The position numbers were made by a program, and so were the translations under genes. The notes below the pieces were generated by a model, which worked only from the letters and a program-made list of their open reading frames with translations, was not told the DNA's origin and did not search any database. Source: Thermovenabulum gondwanense (lineage in GTDB: Bacteria > Bacillota > Thermosediminibacteria > Thermosediminibacterales > Thermosediminibacteraceae). From it: a stretch of DNA of 32,315 nucleotides. Location of the stretch: positions 1-32,315 of the forward strand of contig NZ_LOHZ01000047.1 of assembly GCF_001601575.1 (NCBI RefSeq), written 5' to 3'. This document shows positions 18,233-26,483 of the stretch, piece after piece (positions within the stretch are counted from its first letter, which is position 1; each line of letters starts with the position of its first letter).

Positions 18233-19992
18233 AAAAAGAATTTTTAACCGGAAATGAAGCAATAGCAAGGGGGGCATACGAATACGGCGTAAGCTTTGCT
18301 TCTGCATACCCCGGTACTCCCAGTACCGAAATTCTCGAGAATATAGCAAAATACAAAGAAATACATGCAGAATGGGCTCCTAACGAAAAAGTCGCATTAG
18401 AATCGGCTGCGGGTGCGAGCCTTGCGGGAGCCAGATGCATAGTTTCTATGAAACACGTAGGGGTAAATGTAGCAGCGGATCCGTTGTTTACCCTTGTTTA
18501 CACGGGGGTAAATGGTGGACTGGTGCTTGTGAGTGCCGATGATCCCGGTATGCATAGTTCGCAGGATGAACAGGACAATAGAAACTATGCTCCTTTTGCC
18601 AGGATTCCCATGTTTGAGCCTTCGGATAGTCAGGAAGCAAAAGACCTTATTGGCATAGCTCTGGAAGTGAGTGAAAAATACGATATCCCGGTTCTATTCA
18701 GAATTACAACCAGGATTGCCCATAGCAGGGGGATTGTCCGGCTGGGAGAGAGAGTAAAAAGGGAACAGCTGGATTATCAAAAGAATCCACAAAAATATGC
18801 TATGATTCCCGGATTCGCAAAAAGAAGGAGAGTAAATTTAGAAGAAAGATTAAAGGCTTTAAAAGATTTCAGCGAAAGTTTTTCGTACAATAAAATTGAA
18901 TGGGGTAGTATTAAAGAATTCGGCATTATCACCAGCGGTATAAGCTATCAATACGTAAAAGAAGTCTTCGGCGATGATGTAAGTATTTTGAAATTAACAA
19001 TGACCTATCCCCTGCCCGAAAAGTTAATTTCGGAATTTGTAAATAAATTCGAAAAGGTCTATGTGGTGGAAGAGCTTGATCCTTATCTGGAAAACCACAT
19101 AAAAGCCATGGGGTATAAAAATATTACTGGAAAGGAGATAATTCCGGGAATTGGAGAGCTTTCTCCCGAAATAATCCGGGAAGCCTTTGGAGCGGGTAAG
19201 GCAAAGGTTTACTATAAACCCCTGGAAAACCTGCCCATGAGACCTCCTGTATTGTGTGCCGGATGCCCGCATCGAGGAGTGTTTTATGTTTTGCGAAAAA
19301 TGAAGGCGGTAGTTACCAGCGATATCGGTTGCTACAGCCTGGGTGTTTTACCGCCTTTGGAGGGAATTGACAGTATTCTGTGCATGGGCGCCAGCATCGG
19401 TATGGGGCACGGTTTTAAAAAAGCATACGAACAGGAAGGGAAAGAAAGCCCGCTCGTAATAAGCGTGATTGGGGACTCAACCTTTCTGCACTCCGGCATA
19501 ACGGGGCTCATGAATGTGGTATATAACAACAGCAATACCATTACCATGATCGTAGATAACAGTATAACTGCCATGACCGGACACCAGCACCATCCCGGAA
19601 CCGGATACAATGCCAAAGATGAACCTGCCTATGCGGTTTCATTGGAGGAAATCTGCAGGGCTCTTGGCATTAAGAACATTTATACGGTAGATTCTTATGA
19701 TTTAAGTGCTGTGGAAAATGCTATAAAGGCTGCGGCAAATAATAAAACCGAACCGTCGGTAATAATAGCAAGAAGGCCGTGTGCATTGTTAAAAGGAAAA
19801 GGGCCCAAGGGGCTTTATAAAGTAAATCAGGAAAAATGCAAAAAATGCAAGATGTGTTTGAAGGTAGGCTGCCCTGCGGTTCAGATTCACGGGGAAGAAA
19901 TAATAATAAACCCATTGAGCTGCGTAGGCTGCTCTGTATGTGCTAAAGTTTGTCCTTTTGATGCAATAGAAAAGGCGGGTGAAGAAAGATGA
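18229..19992 (+). CDS. iorA: Indolepyruvate:ferredoxin oxidoreductase alpha subunit
   Basis: The 587-residue IorA uses thiamine diphosphate to convert aryl pyruvates (and some other 2-oxoacids) to acyl-CoA with ferredoxin. The N-terminal pyrimidine-binding domain has SAYPGTPSTEI and WAPNEKVALESAAGASLAG. The TPP/Mg domain has VISVIGDSTFLHSG and VDNSITAMTGHQ. The C-terminus carries a two-cluster ferredoxin domain: C537-x2-C540-x2-C543-x4-C548-P, then a CVGCSVCAKVCPF cluster motif. The TTG at 18229 sits behind GAGGGGTGG; an ATG at 18202 lies within ptb. It overlaps iorB by four bases. Confidence 0.95.
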   Translation: MKKEFLTGNEAIARGAYEYGVSFASAYPGTPSTEILENIAKYKEIHAEWAPNEKVALESAAGASLAGARCIVSMKHVGVNVAADPLFTLVYTGVNGGLVLVSADDPGMHSSQDEQDNRNYAPFARIPMFEPSDSQEAKDLIGIALEVSEKYDIPVLFRITTRIAHSRGIVRLGERVKREQLDYQKNPQKYAMIPGFAKRRRVNLEERLKALKDFSESFSYNKIEWGSIKEFGIITSGISYQYVKEVFGDDVSILKLTMTYPLPEKLISEFVNKFEKVYVVEELDPYLENHIKAMGYKNITGKEIIPGIGELSPEIIREAFGAGKAKVYYKPLENLPMRPPVLCAGCPHRGVFYVLRKMKAVVTSDIGCYSLGVLPPLEGIDSILCMGASIGMGHGFKKAYEQEGKESPLVISVIGDSTFLHSGITGLMNVVYNNSNTITMIVDNSITAMTGHQHHPGTGYNAKDEPAYAVSLEEICRALGIKNIYTVDSYDLSAVENAIKAAANNKTEPSVIIARRPCALLKGKGPKGLYKVNQEKCKKCKMCLKVGCPAVQIHGEEIIINPLSCVGCSVCAKVCPFDAIEKAGEER

Positions 19993-20564
19993 CGGTAAAG
20001 AACATTTTCATCTCCGGCGTAGGCGGGCAGGGGACCATACTTGCAGGCAAAGTAATAACCCGGGCTTTGATAGAGCACGGGTTTGATGTGAAGATGTCGG
20101 AGATTCATGGAATGGCTCAGAGGGGAGGAAGTGTCGTCACCCAGATCAGATACGGCGAAAAAGTGTATTCTCCGGTTATAGAAAAAGGGAAAGCCGATGT
20201 GTTGCTCGCCTTTGAAAAATTGGAGGCACTTCGTTATATTGATTTCCTATCCAATGATGGAACATTAATTTTAAACGATTTAGAAATACCACCTTCTACG
20301 GTACTTGCTGGGAAGGAAAAATATCCCGAAAATATAACGGAGTTTGTAAAAAATAATATTAAAAATGCATTAATCATAGATGCTGTTTCAAAAGCGAAGG
20401 AGCTTGGCGATGTCAGAGTTCAAAACATCATTTTAACCGGGGCATTGGCAAAAGTAATGTCCTTTGACGAGGAGAAATTTGTAAAAGTTATTGAGGAGGT
20501 GGTACCGGAAAAATATGTTGAGATAAACGTAAAAGCTTTCAAACTCGGACATAAATTGGTTTAG
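19989..20564 (+). CDS. iorB: Indolepyruvate:ferredoxin oxidoreductase beta subunit
   Basis: IorB is the 191-residue gamma-type partner of IorA, with FISGVGGQGTILAGKVI at the N-terminus, SEIHGMAQRGGSVVTQIRYG, and FEKLEALRYIDFL. It completes the active IOR heterodimer. Its ATG overlaps the iorA stop (ATGA). It ends the sigma-54 operon; I see no GC-rich terminator behind it in the next 200 bases. Confidence 0.95.
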   Translation: MTVKNIFISGVGGQGTILAGKVITRALIEHGFDVKMSEIHGMAQRGGSVVTQIRYGEKVYSPVIEKGKADVLLAFEKLEALRYIDFLSNDGTLILNDLEIPPSTVLAGKEKYPENITEFVKNNIKNALIIDAVSKAKELGDVRVQNIILTGALAKVMSFDEEKFVKVIEEVVPEKYVEINVKAFKLGHKLV

Positions 20565-20685
20565 ATTAGAATCATTAATTTATTTTACCTTATTTTTTTA
20601 TCGTAAAACAACAGAAAATTATAAATAAAGAAAAATTTATAGTATAATATAAAAAAAGTGATTATTTCGCATAATAAATCATGTA

Positions 20686-20714
20686 TTGTAAATTTAGAAG
20701 ATTTAATGTATAAT
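20686..20714 (+). promoter_or_regulatory. Promoter for the NSS transporter
   Basis: TTGTAA (20686-20691), a 17-base spacer and TATAAT (20709-20714) form a plausible sigma-A promoter 62 bases before the transporter ATG. A second TATAAT at 20643 has a poor -35. The rest of the 211-base gap is AT-rich with no other signal I can support. Confidence 0.55.
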
Positions 20715-20775
20715 AATAAACAACTTTTTAACATTTTAAATTAAAAAATAATTTTTTAATAAGGGGAGGTTTTTT

Positions 20776-22356
20776 ATGGCAGAAGGTAGAGAGAACTGGG
20801 GAACAAAACTCGGACTTATTCTTGCTATGGCGGGAAACGCTATAGGCCTTGGAAACTTCTGGCGCTTCCCGTACCAGGCCGCAAAAAACGGCGGCGGCGC
20901 ATTCATGATCCCTTATTTTGCAGCACTTATAATTCTTGGCATTCCTATCATGTATGTGGAATGGATGCAGGGAAGGTACGGCGGTAAGTACGGACATGGG
21001 ACGGTAGGCTGCATGGTATACCTGCAGTCCAAGGAAAGGACCTCACATACAACTGCAGCTATACTCGGTTCTTTAGTGGGAATGCTTGTATTTTCCGTAG
21101 TTAGCCTTGTAAACGCCTATTATACTCAGATCATAGGCTGGACTCTTGGTTATTCTTACCTTTCATTAACGGGCGGTTATATGGACAAAGCAAAATCAAC
21201 GGGAGAAATTTTCGTAAACTACATTCAGACGCCGGGTCTTTCGATTACATTCTGGGTAATTGCTCTTTTCCTTCTTGGCCTTGCGTTAACCCGAGGAGTT
21301 CAAAAGGGTATTGAAGCCTGGGCAAAGGTCATGATGCCATCATTGTATGTTCTCGGATTCATATTGATTATAAGGGCTTTAACCCTTGGCACCCCTGTAA
21401 ATCCCGATTGGTCGCCGTTAAAGGGACTTGATTACCTCTGGAGCCCTCACTGGAATGAACTTAGCTGGCAGTCCGCACTGGCTGCGGCAGGACAAATATT
21501 CTTTACCCTATCCCTCGGAATGGGTATTATTCAAAACTATGCATCTTATTTAAAACCCGATGACGATATAGTACTTTCTGCAACCGCTACGGTATTTTTG
21601 AATGAGTTTGCGGAGGTAATATTGGGCGGCAGCATTGCTATACCGATTGCTTACACCTTCCTTGGAACTGATGGTATAAAGTCGGGGGTAGGTTTGTCAT
21701 TCATTGCATTACCCAATGTATTCAGAATGATGCCTGCAGGGCAGATTTTCGGAGCTTTCTGGTTCTTAATACTTTTCTTTGCAGGGTTTACATCGGCCAT
21801 AGCTATGTATAACTACCTGATAGCCCTTCTGGAAGAAGATTTGAATATTCCAAGAAGGGTAGGTTCCTGGCTTATCTTTGCTCTTTATATAATAATCGGT
21901 CTACCCGTAGCTCTCGAACCTGTTTTAACAAAGACTGCGGAACTTGTTTTCCTTACTGAACTTGATAACTGGGTAGGTTCTTACTTCCTGGTAGTTGTAG
22001 GTTTACTGGAAGTATTTGTGGTAGGATGGCTGTTTGGAGAAAAGAAATCCTTAGAAGAAGTGAACAGAGGAAGCTACTGGAAGATTTCTTCCGCGTTTTT
22101 CAATATTATGATAAAATGGGTAACGCCATTGGCAATCGCAATCCTTCTGGTATTTTCTACCAGGAGCTATATCAAGGACGGATACTTCAGATGGGTACCC
22201 AGCTTTGTAGAAAAGATGCCCAATTTGGTCCCATGGGTGCAGGGAGCAAGGTTATTACTCTTTGCCATATTAATTATTGGGTTTATTGAAGCTTATACCA
22301 CCATTCAGAAAAAATATGGTCCCGGTGCAGCAGCCCAAAAGGCCTACAAGGCATAG
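20776..22356 (+). CDS. Sodium-dependent amino acid transporter (NSS/SNF family)
   Basis: This 526-residue membrane protein of the neurotransmitter:sodium symporter family opens with the diagnostic NWGTKLGLILAMAGNAIGLGNFWRFPY, which holds the unwound helix 1 and Na+/substrate-site residues. About 12 hydrophobic segments follow. Bacterial relatives (LeuT, MhsT, TnaT, MetP) import neutral or aromatic amino acids with Na+. It is placed after the amino-acid oxidation operon and followed by a MetS-like small subunit, so it is likely the amino acid importer for that pathway. A strong ribosome site (GGGGAGG) precedes the ATG. The substrate is not readable from sequence. Confidence 0.93.
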   Translation: MAEGRENWGTKLGLILAMAGNAIGLGNFWRFPYQAAKNGGGAFMIPYFAALIILGIPIMYVEWMQGRYGGKYGHGTVGCMVYLQSKERTSHTTAAILGSLVGMLVFSVVSLVNAYYTQIIGWTLGYSYLSLTGGYMDKAKSTGEIFVNYIQTPGLSITFWVIALFLLGLALTRGVQKGIEAWAKVMMPSLYVLGFILIIRALTLGTPVNPDWSPLKGLDYLWSPHWNELSWQSALAAAGQIFFTLSLGMGIIQNYASYLKPDDDIVLSATATVFLNEFAEVILGGSIAIPIAYTFLGTDGIKSGVGLSFIALPNVFRMMPAGQIFGAFWFLILFFAGFTSAIAMYNYLIALLEEDLNIPRRVGSWLIFALYIIIGLPVALEPVLTKTAELVFLTELDNWVGSYFLVVVGLLEVFVVGWLFGEKKSLEEVNRGSYWKISSAFFNIMIKWVTPLAIAILLVFSTRSYIKDGYFRWVPSFVEKMPNLVPWVQGARLLLFAILIIGFIEAYTTIQKKYGPGAAAQKAYKA

Positions 22357-22372
22357 AGGGGAGGAAATATAA

Positions 22373-22474
22373 ATGTCCGGTGGAGCTCTCGGATTTATGC
22401 TTTTAGCGTGGGTTGTAATTTTAGGCGGAGTATATGTAACGATGTCAAACCTGATAAAATACCAGCAAAAATAA
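22373..22474 (+). CDS. MetS-like small subunit of the NSS transporter (33 residues)
   Basis: This tiny gene encodes a 33-residue single-pass protein. After a short polar lead (MSGGALGF) comes one hydrophobic helix (about residues 7-24), then a short polar tail (SNLIKYQQK). It starts 16 bases after the transporter stop, behind GGGGAGG, and is followed by a terminator, so it is a genuine coupled gene. MetS-type partners of MetP-like NSS transporters have this size, topology and location and are needed for transport in Corynebacterium. Family assignment is from layout and context. Confidence 0.8.
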   Translation: MSGGALGFMLLAWVVILGGVYVTMSNLIKYQQK

Positions 22475-22504
22475 TTATAAATTTAATCAAAATCATAAAA
22501 AATG

Positions 22505-22533
22505 AAAGCTGCGGCAAAAACCGCAGCTTTTTT
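22505..22533 (+). terminator. Terminator of the transporter/small-subunit unit
   Basis: AAAGCTGCGG (22505-22514) pairs perfectly with CCGCAGCTTT (22521-22530), loop CAAAAA, followed by T. Confidence 0.9.
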
Positions 22534-22639
22534 ATGAAATTTTTAATATTATTAACAAATATTGCTAAAAAATTACTGCATATTAAATTTTTTTTAGGTA
22601 ACAATAAATAGTGTAAAGGGTATGTAGCAGTTGAGCTAA

Positions 22640-23004
22640 GACTCATATATGATCCGATAAGGGTCGTATATGGGTCGACCAAAGGTTGCATGCAGGCCTT
22701 CATCGGCTTGCATGCAGCCGGAGGGCAGATCTTGCATGGTGGGGAAAAGCTTTGCTGCAGTCGATTTTTTGATTGCAGCAGGGTTCCAACCTATCATGCA
22801 GGGTCGAGCTAAGATCACTTAGGGTATTGAAACTTTTTGTTTATGATTTAGCTGGCCACTATTTCATGCGCTTGTATGCAGCCGAGAGGTTGCATGCAGG
22901 TGCGTAGATATCCTAAGTGGTCGAACGGCCCATCAGTACTGGTGGTGAACTGCTCTATCATGGTCGGAAGATCATGGTTGGGTAATAAGCTATCAGTATT
23001 GGTG
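22640..23004 (+). ncRNA. Candidate novel structured RNA: chain of long hairpins
   Basis: No gene fits here, but the + strand folds into successive long stems. They are: 22640-22655 with 22661-22676 (16 bp); 22684-22698 with 22705-22719 (15 bp); 22728-22738 with 22795-22805 (11 bp) enclosing 22748-22764 with 22769-22785 (17 bp); 22813-22828 with 22907-22922 (16 bp) enclosing 22866-22883 with 22888-22905 (18 bp, GAGA loop); 22931-22946 with 22989-23004 (16 bp) enclosing 22953-22965 with 22970-22982 (13 bp, GGAA loop). By hand I count about 28 G.U pairs, one U.U mismatch and no A.C mismatches. That bias points to selection on a + strand RNA. The octamer GAGCTAAG precedes or enters two stems (22633, 22806). 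TGCATGCAG is reused. No clear promoter was found. Known class not recognised. Confidence 0.65.
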
Positions 23005-23037
23005 CAAGGTAGATTGCTATATGCCCTTTTAATTTTC

Positions 23038-24333
23038 TTATTCTTCCTCTTCTACGAAAGCATAGAGGGAAAGAATCTCCTGGGATTCCTCATGAGTAAT
23101 TTCTTCTACATCTTTTAATTTCCTGTCTATAGAGCGAGTCCTTTTAGAAGCGCTTTCTATCACGTTCTGCGCTTCCTGAAGCTTTTTATTTACTTTATCT
23201 AAAAGTTCGCCAAATTTTCCAATTTCGGATTTAACTGCCGCTAATAATTTCCACACTTCTTCCGCTTTTTGTTCTATAGCAAACATTTTGAAACCCTGTC
23301 GCAGGCTATTTAAAAGGCCGGAAAGGGTAGTAGGACCGGTAATCAAAACCTTATAATCCCTGTGAATATTTTCAATAAAGCCCGGCTTTTTTAGAATTTC
23401 AGCAAAGAGACTTTCAGCAGGTAAAAACATTATGGCAAAATCGGTGGTATGAGGAGGATTTATGTATTTGTCCTTAATATCCTTTGCGCACAGCTTTATA
23501 CGGTTTTCCAAATCTTTTTTTAATCTTTCGCATTCTGCTAAATCGCATCTTTCTTCCGCATCAACCAATCGTTCAAAATCTTCCATGGGAAATTTGGCGT
23601 CAATGGGAAGCCATATATAGTTTTTAAAAGAGCCGTTTTCAACGGGGATCTTTATTGCAAATTCGACTACTTCATTGCTTTGAGGGTTTACCTTCACGTT
23701 CTTTTCAAACTGGCCGGGTGCCAGAATGTCTTCGATTACCCCTTCTAATTGAACCTCTCCAAGGATTCCTCTCGTCTTAATGTTGAATAGCACTTTTTTT
23801 AGGCTGCCCACATCGTTCATCAAGGTTTGCATTTCCCCGAGCCCGTTATGTACCTGCTCCAGTCTTTCGCTGACCAGCCGGAAGGATTCGGATATTCTGG
23901 CGTTAAGGGTGGATTGCAGCTTTTCGTCGACCACCTGCCTCATTTGTTCAAGCTTTGTACTGTTTTCGTTCTGTATTTCTTTCAGTTTTGCTTCAATAGT
24001 TTCCCTCATTTTATTTAACCTTTCTTCCGTTTTGTCAGCCAAGGAAGAAACGGTATCGGAAAAATTTTTAATCAGGTTTTGCTGTGCTAAATTCATGTTG
24101 TTGATATTTATCGAAATAGTGTTTCCTAAATTGCTGACCAGATTTGCCGTCTCTTCTTTGCTGTTTTTAATGTCTTCTTTTATCAAACTTTCCAGATACT
24201 TTTGACCGTTTTCAAGGGTGGATAGCGCTTTGATAAGTTCCGGGTCCTGCCTTTTTTTTGAGGTTATGGAAAATATTTGTAATGCGATGATAATACCTAA
24301 AAGGACGAATATAAAGATTAATGAAATATCCAT
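23038..24333 (-). CDS. rmuC: DNA recombination protein RmuC
   Basis: This 431-residue protein has an N-terminal membrane helix (about residues 4-24). A long coiled coil spans about 30-165, rich in E, K, N and L heptads. The RmuC nuclease-like domain follows (about 185-385): VEFAIKIPVENGSFKNYIWLPIDAKFPMEDFERL and HTTDFAIMFLPAESLFAEI. RmuC proteins limit inversions and other rearrangements; the fold resembles restriction-type nucleases. It is transcribed towards the candidate RNA region, alone on its strand. An AAGGAGGAC ribosome site lies just upstream of the ATG (24333). Confidence 0.92.
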   Translation of the reverse strand: MDISLIFIFVLLGIIIALQIFSITSKKRQDPELIKALSTLENGQKYLESLIKEDIKNSKEETANLVSNLGNTISININNMNLAQQNLIKNFSDTVSSLADKTEERLNKMRETIEAKLKEIQNENSTKLEQMRQVVDEKLQSTLNARISESFRLVSERLEQVHNGLGEMQTLMNDVGSLKKVLFNIKTRGILGEVQLEGVIEDILAPGQFEKNVKVNPQSNEVVEFAIKIPVENGSFKNYIWLPIDAKFPMEDFERLVDAEERCDLAECERLKKDLENRIKLCAKDIKDKYINPPHTTDFAIMFLPAESLFAEILKKPGFIENIHRDYKVLITGPTTLSGLLNSLRQGFKMFAIEQKAEEVWKLLAAVKSEIGKFGELLDKVNKKLQEAQNVIESASKRTRSIDRKLKDVEEITHEESQEILSLYAFVEEEE

Positions 24334-24442
24334 TTTATGTCCTCCTTAAATTTTATTTACAGGCAAAATATATTTTATCAAATTTTGTGAAGTTCAATAA
24401 GAATAATTTGTATGAAATTTGATCGAGGAGGTTCAGATTAGA

Positions 24443-24652
24443 TTGGACGAAAGATTTATAAATGAATATTTACAATAAGTGAAAAAAGAAAATAATCCTT
24501 TTAAAAAAGCTCTTATCCTTACGGCAATTATAACGGAAATGCTTAGAAAAAAGAAAGTAATGCCTATACTTGTACATTTAATTTTCTATATATATAATTT
24601 GAAAAATTTATTTTATAAATTTGAAAGGATTATTGACTTTTTTGTAGAATAG
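24443..24652 (+). pseudogene. Decayed gene remnant (possibly nucleotidyltransferase-like)
   Basis: This stretch reads in one frame as LDERFINEYLQ, stop, then VKKENNPFKKALILTAIITEMLRKKKVMPILV and a random-looking tail to TAG at 24650-24652. GAGGAGG at 24425 precedes the TTG. The first part resembles the N-terminus of a clostridial family (DUF6036-type nucleotidyltransferase-like proteins) that continues with a GGSA motif. Here that motif is missing, and an in-frame stop interrupts codon 12. I read it as a broken 5' fragment. Family identity is from memory and weak. The rest of the 325-base gap holds the rmuC upstream region and AT-rich DNA with nothing else I can support. Confidence 0.4.
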
Positions 24653-24662
24653 AAAATATTGC
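24633..24662 (+). promoter_or_regulatory. Possible promoter for the Rossmann-MCP gene
   Basis: TTGACT (24633-24638), an 18-base spacer and TATTGC (24657-24662) lie 30 bases before the start codon. The -35 is good, the -10 weak. Confidence 0.35.
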
Positions 24663-24691
24663 TATTTTATTTTAGTAACGGGGGAGATAGA

Positions 24692-25492
24692 TTGAAAGTC
24701 GGAATAATAGGAGCCGGAAGAGGGGGCACTAATTTTTTAAAAACTCTTCTTGAGATTAAAGATGTGGAAATAGTAGGAATTTGTGATGTAAATGTAGAAG
24801 CACCGGGTATTAAATTGGCAAAGGAAAAGGGGATAAAAACCTTTTTCGATTGCAGAGAAATATTAAAGGAAAAACCCGAGGTTATAATTGAATTAACAGG
24901 AAGACAGGAAGTAAGGGACACAATCAATGCAGAAAAAAATGAGGAAACCCATATTATCGATTCGAGTGCGGCAAGGCTGATTGCAATGCTTTCAGAACAT
25001 CAAAATATGCTCAATCAAAAATTATCGGATTCCTTAGAAAACCTGAAAGGAATGCTTAAAAATTTGTCGGAATATATAAATTCATTAAATAATTCTTCTA
25101 AACTCATCACCAAAACCTTTAACGATTTTTCCGATTCAATTGCCAGTTCCATGGAAGATATTAAAAAGACGGATGATATAATAAGAACTATATACGATAT
25201 TACGAGCATGATTAAAATTCTGGGAATTAACGCTTCTATTGAAGCGGCAAGAGCGGGGGAGCACGGTAAGGGCTTTCAGGTGGTTGCCCAGGAAATTGGA
25301 AAGCTTACCAATTCTTCCGCAACCGCTACTTCTAATATTACGAAGACCCTATTAAATATAAGAAAAAACCTTGAGGAATTGTCGGAAGGTGCTAATGTGC
25401 TAAAACAGATCGTCAGCTCTCAGGAAAGCATCGCCACTTCCTTGGACACCTACAGAGAAAAAATTAAAGAAATTGTAAATGATAAAAAGTAA
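24692..25492 (+). CDS. Soluble chemoreceptor-like protein with N-terminal Rossmann domain
   Basis: This 266-residue fusion is unusual. Residues 1-95 form a dinucleotide-binding Rossmann unit (VGIIGAGRGGTNFLKTLLE, then VEIVGICDVN and EVIIELTG), like the NAD(P)-binding half of homoserine or dihydrodipicolinate-type dehydrogenases, without a catalytic domain. Residues about 100-262 are helical and contain the methyl-accepting chemotaxis hairpin tip (INASIEAARAGEHGKGFQVVAQEIGKLTNSSA). There is no membrane segment, so it is cytosolic. The signalling arm is short for a receptor. It may couple NAD(P)(H) or a similar ligand to CheA/CheW, or act as a redox sensor without chemotaxis. The TTG at 24692 follows GGGGGAGA. 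Confidence 0.8.
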   Translation: MKVGIIGAGRGGTNFLKTLLEIKDVEIVGICDVNVEAPGIKLAKEKGIKTFFDCREILKEKPEVIIELTGRQEVRDTINAEKNEETHIIDSSAARLIAMLSEHQNMLNQKLSDSLENLKGMLKNLSEYINSLNNSSKLITKTFNDFSDSIASSMEDIKKTDDIIRTIYDITSMIKILGINASIEAARAGEHGKGFQVVAQEIGKLTNSSATATSNITKTLLNIRKNLEELSEGANVLKQIVSSQESIATSLDTYREKIKEIVNDKK

Positions 25493-25533
25493 AAAAATAA
25501 TAGGAAGCTCAAAAAAGCTTCCTATTATTTTTT
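25492..25533. terminator. Bidirectional terminator between the MCP gene and cysK
   Basis: A perfect 18-bp inverted repeat (25492-25509 with 25516-25533, loop CAAAAA) has A and T runs on the two sides, so it can end the converging transcripts from both strands. Confidence 0.88.
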
Positions 25534-25541
25534 ATTATTTT

Positions 25542-26483
25542 TTATTCCGATGGGAAGAGTCCCTCCACGCTTAAATATCTTTCACCCGTATCGGGAAGCA
25601 CGGTAACTACCAGATTGCCCGGCTTTAATGATTTGGCCACTTTTATTGCAGCGCCAACTGCCGCTCCGGAGGAAATTCCTGCCAGAATACCTTCCTTTAA
25701 TGCCAGCTCTCTTGCATAGAAAAAGGCATCGTCATTGCTGATTTTTATAATCTCATCAATATTGTTAAGGTCAAGGACTTTTGGAATAAACCCGGCGCCA
25801 ATTCCCTGTATTTTATGAGGTGCCGGTTTTCCGCCGGATAATACCGGTGAGGCTTCTGGCTCCACTGCAAATATTTTAATGTTCGGGATTGCTTCTTTTA
25901 AGACTTTTTTTACTCCAGTAATAGTTCCACCGGTTCCCACACCGGCCACGAAGGCGTCAATTTTTCCTCCGGTTTGATGGAGTATTTCTAAGGCCGTAGT
26001 TTTTTCGTGAATTTCAGGGTTTGCAGGGTTCTCAAACTGCTGAGGCATGAAATAGCCCGGATTTTCCTTTAAGATTTCCAGCGCTTTTTCAACAGCTCCT
26101 CTCATACCCAGTTCCGCAGGAGTAAGTACCAGCTCCGCACCGTAGGCTTTCAATATTTTTCTCCTTTCTATGCTCATGGAAGAAGGCATTACCAGAACAA
26201 GTCTATATCCTTTAACCGCACAAACCATTGCAAGGCCTATACCGGTATTTCCGCTGGTAGGTTCTATAATGGTATCCCCGGGCTTTATAAGCCCCTTTTT
26301 TTCCGCATCCAGTATCATGCTATATGCAATTCTGTCCTTTACGCTCCCTCCAGGATTAAAGGATTCCAGCTTTGCTGCTATGGTGGCCCCACCTGCAGGT
26401 GATAGCCTGTTTAGCTTGACCATAGGTGTCATGCCTATAAGGTCCAGGATGGATTCTTTTATTTCAAAAATTTTCGTTTCCAT
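25542..26483 (-). CDS. cysK: Cysteine synthase (O-acetylserine sulfhydrylase)
   Basis: This 313-residue PLP enzyme makes cysteine from an activated serine and a sulfide donor. Visible are the lysine motif [11 protein letters not shown] (K49), the substrate loop [12 protein letters not shown] and the glycine-rich phosphate loop [11 protein letters not shown]. The length is that of CysK. Its ATG directly follows the stop of the thiF-like gene, and its ribosome site (GGGAGG) lies inside that gene, so the two are an operon. This pairing raises the possibility that it uses a protein thiocarboxylate as sulfur donor, as CysM does (inference). Confidence 0.93.
   Translation of the reverse strand: METKIFEIKESILDLIGMTPMVKLNRLSPAGGATIAAKLESFNPGGSVKDRIAYSMILDAEKKGLIKPGDTIIEPTSGNTGIGLAMVCAVKGYRLVLVMPSSMSIERRKILKAYGAELVLTPAELGMRGAVEKALEILKENPGYFMPQQFENPANPEIHEKTTALEILHQTGGKIDAFVAGVGTGGTITGVKKVLKEAIPNIKIFAVEPEASPVLSGGKPAPHKIQGIGAGFIPKVLDLNNIDEIIKISNDDAFFYARELALKEGILAGISSGAAVGAAIKVAKSLKPGNLVVTVLPDTGERYLSVEGLFPSE

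Noticed and set aside
22026-22289. 87-codon open frame inside the NSS transporter gene.
   Set aside because: It is an out-of-frame shadow of the transporter with no ribosome site or family features.
22680-23004. Recurring TGCATGCAG and similar words looked like a CRISPR or other direct-repeat array.
   Set aside because: Spacing is irregular, copies differ, and they are explained as paired arms of hairpins; no cas genes are present.
22876-23118. Open frame of 80 codons across the hairpin region and rmuC end.
   Set aside because: No ribosome site, it crosses strong RNA stems, and its C-terminal part is antisense to rmuC.
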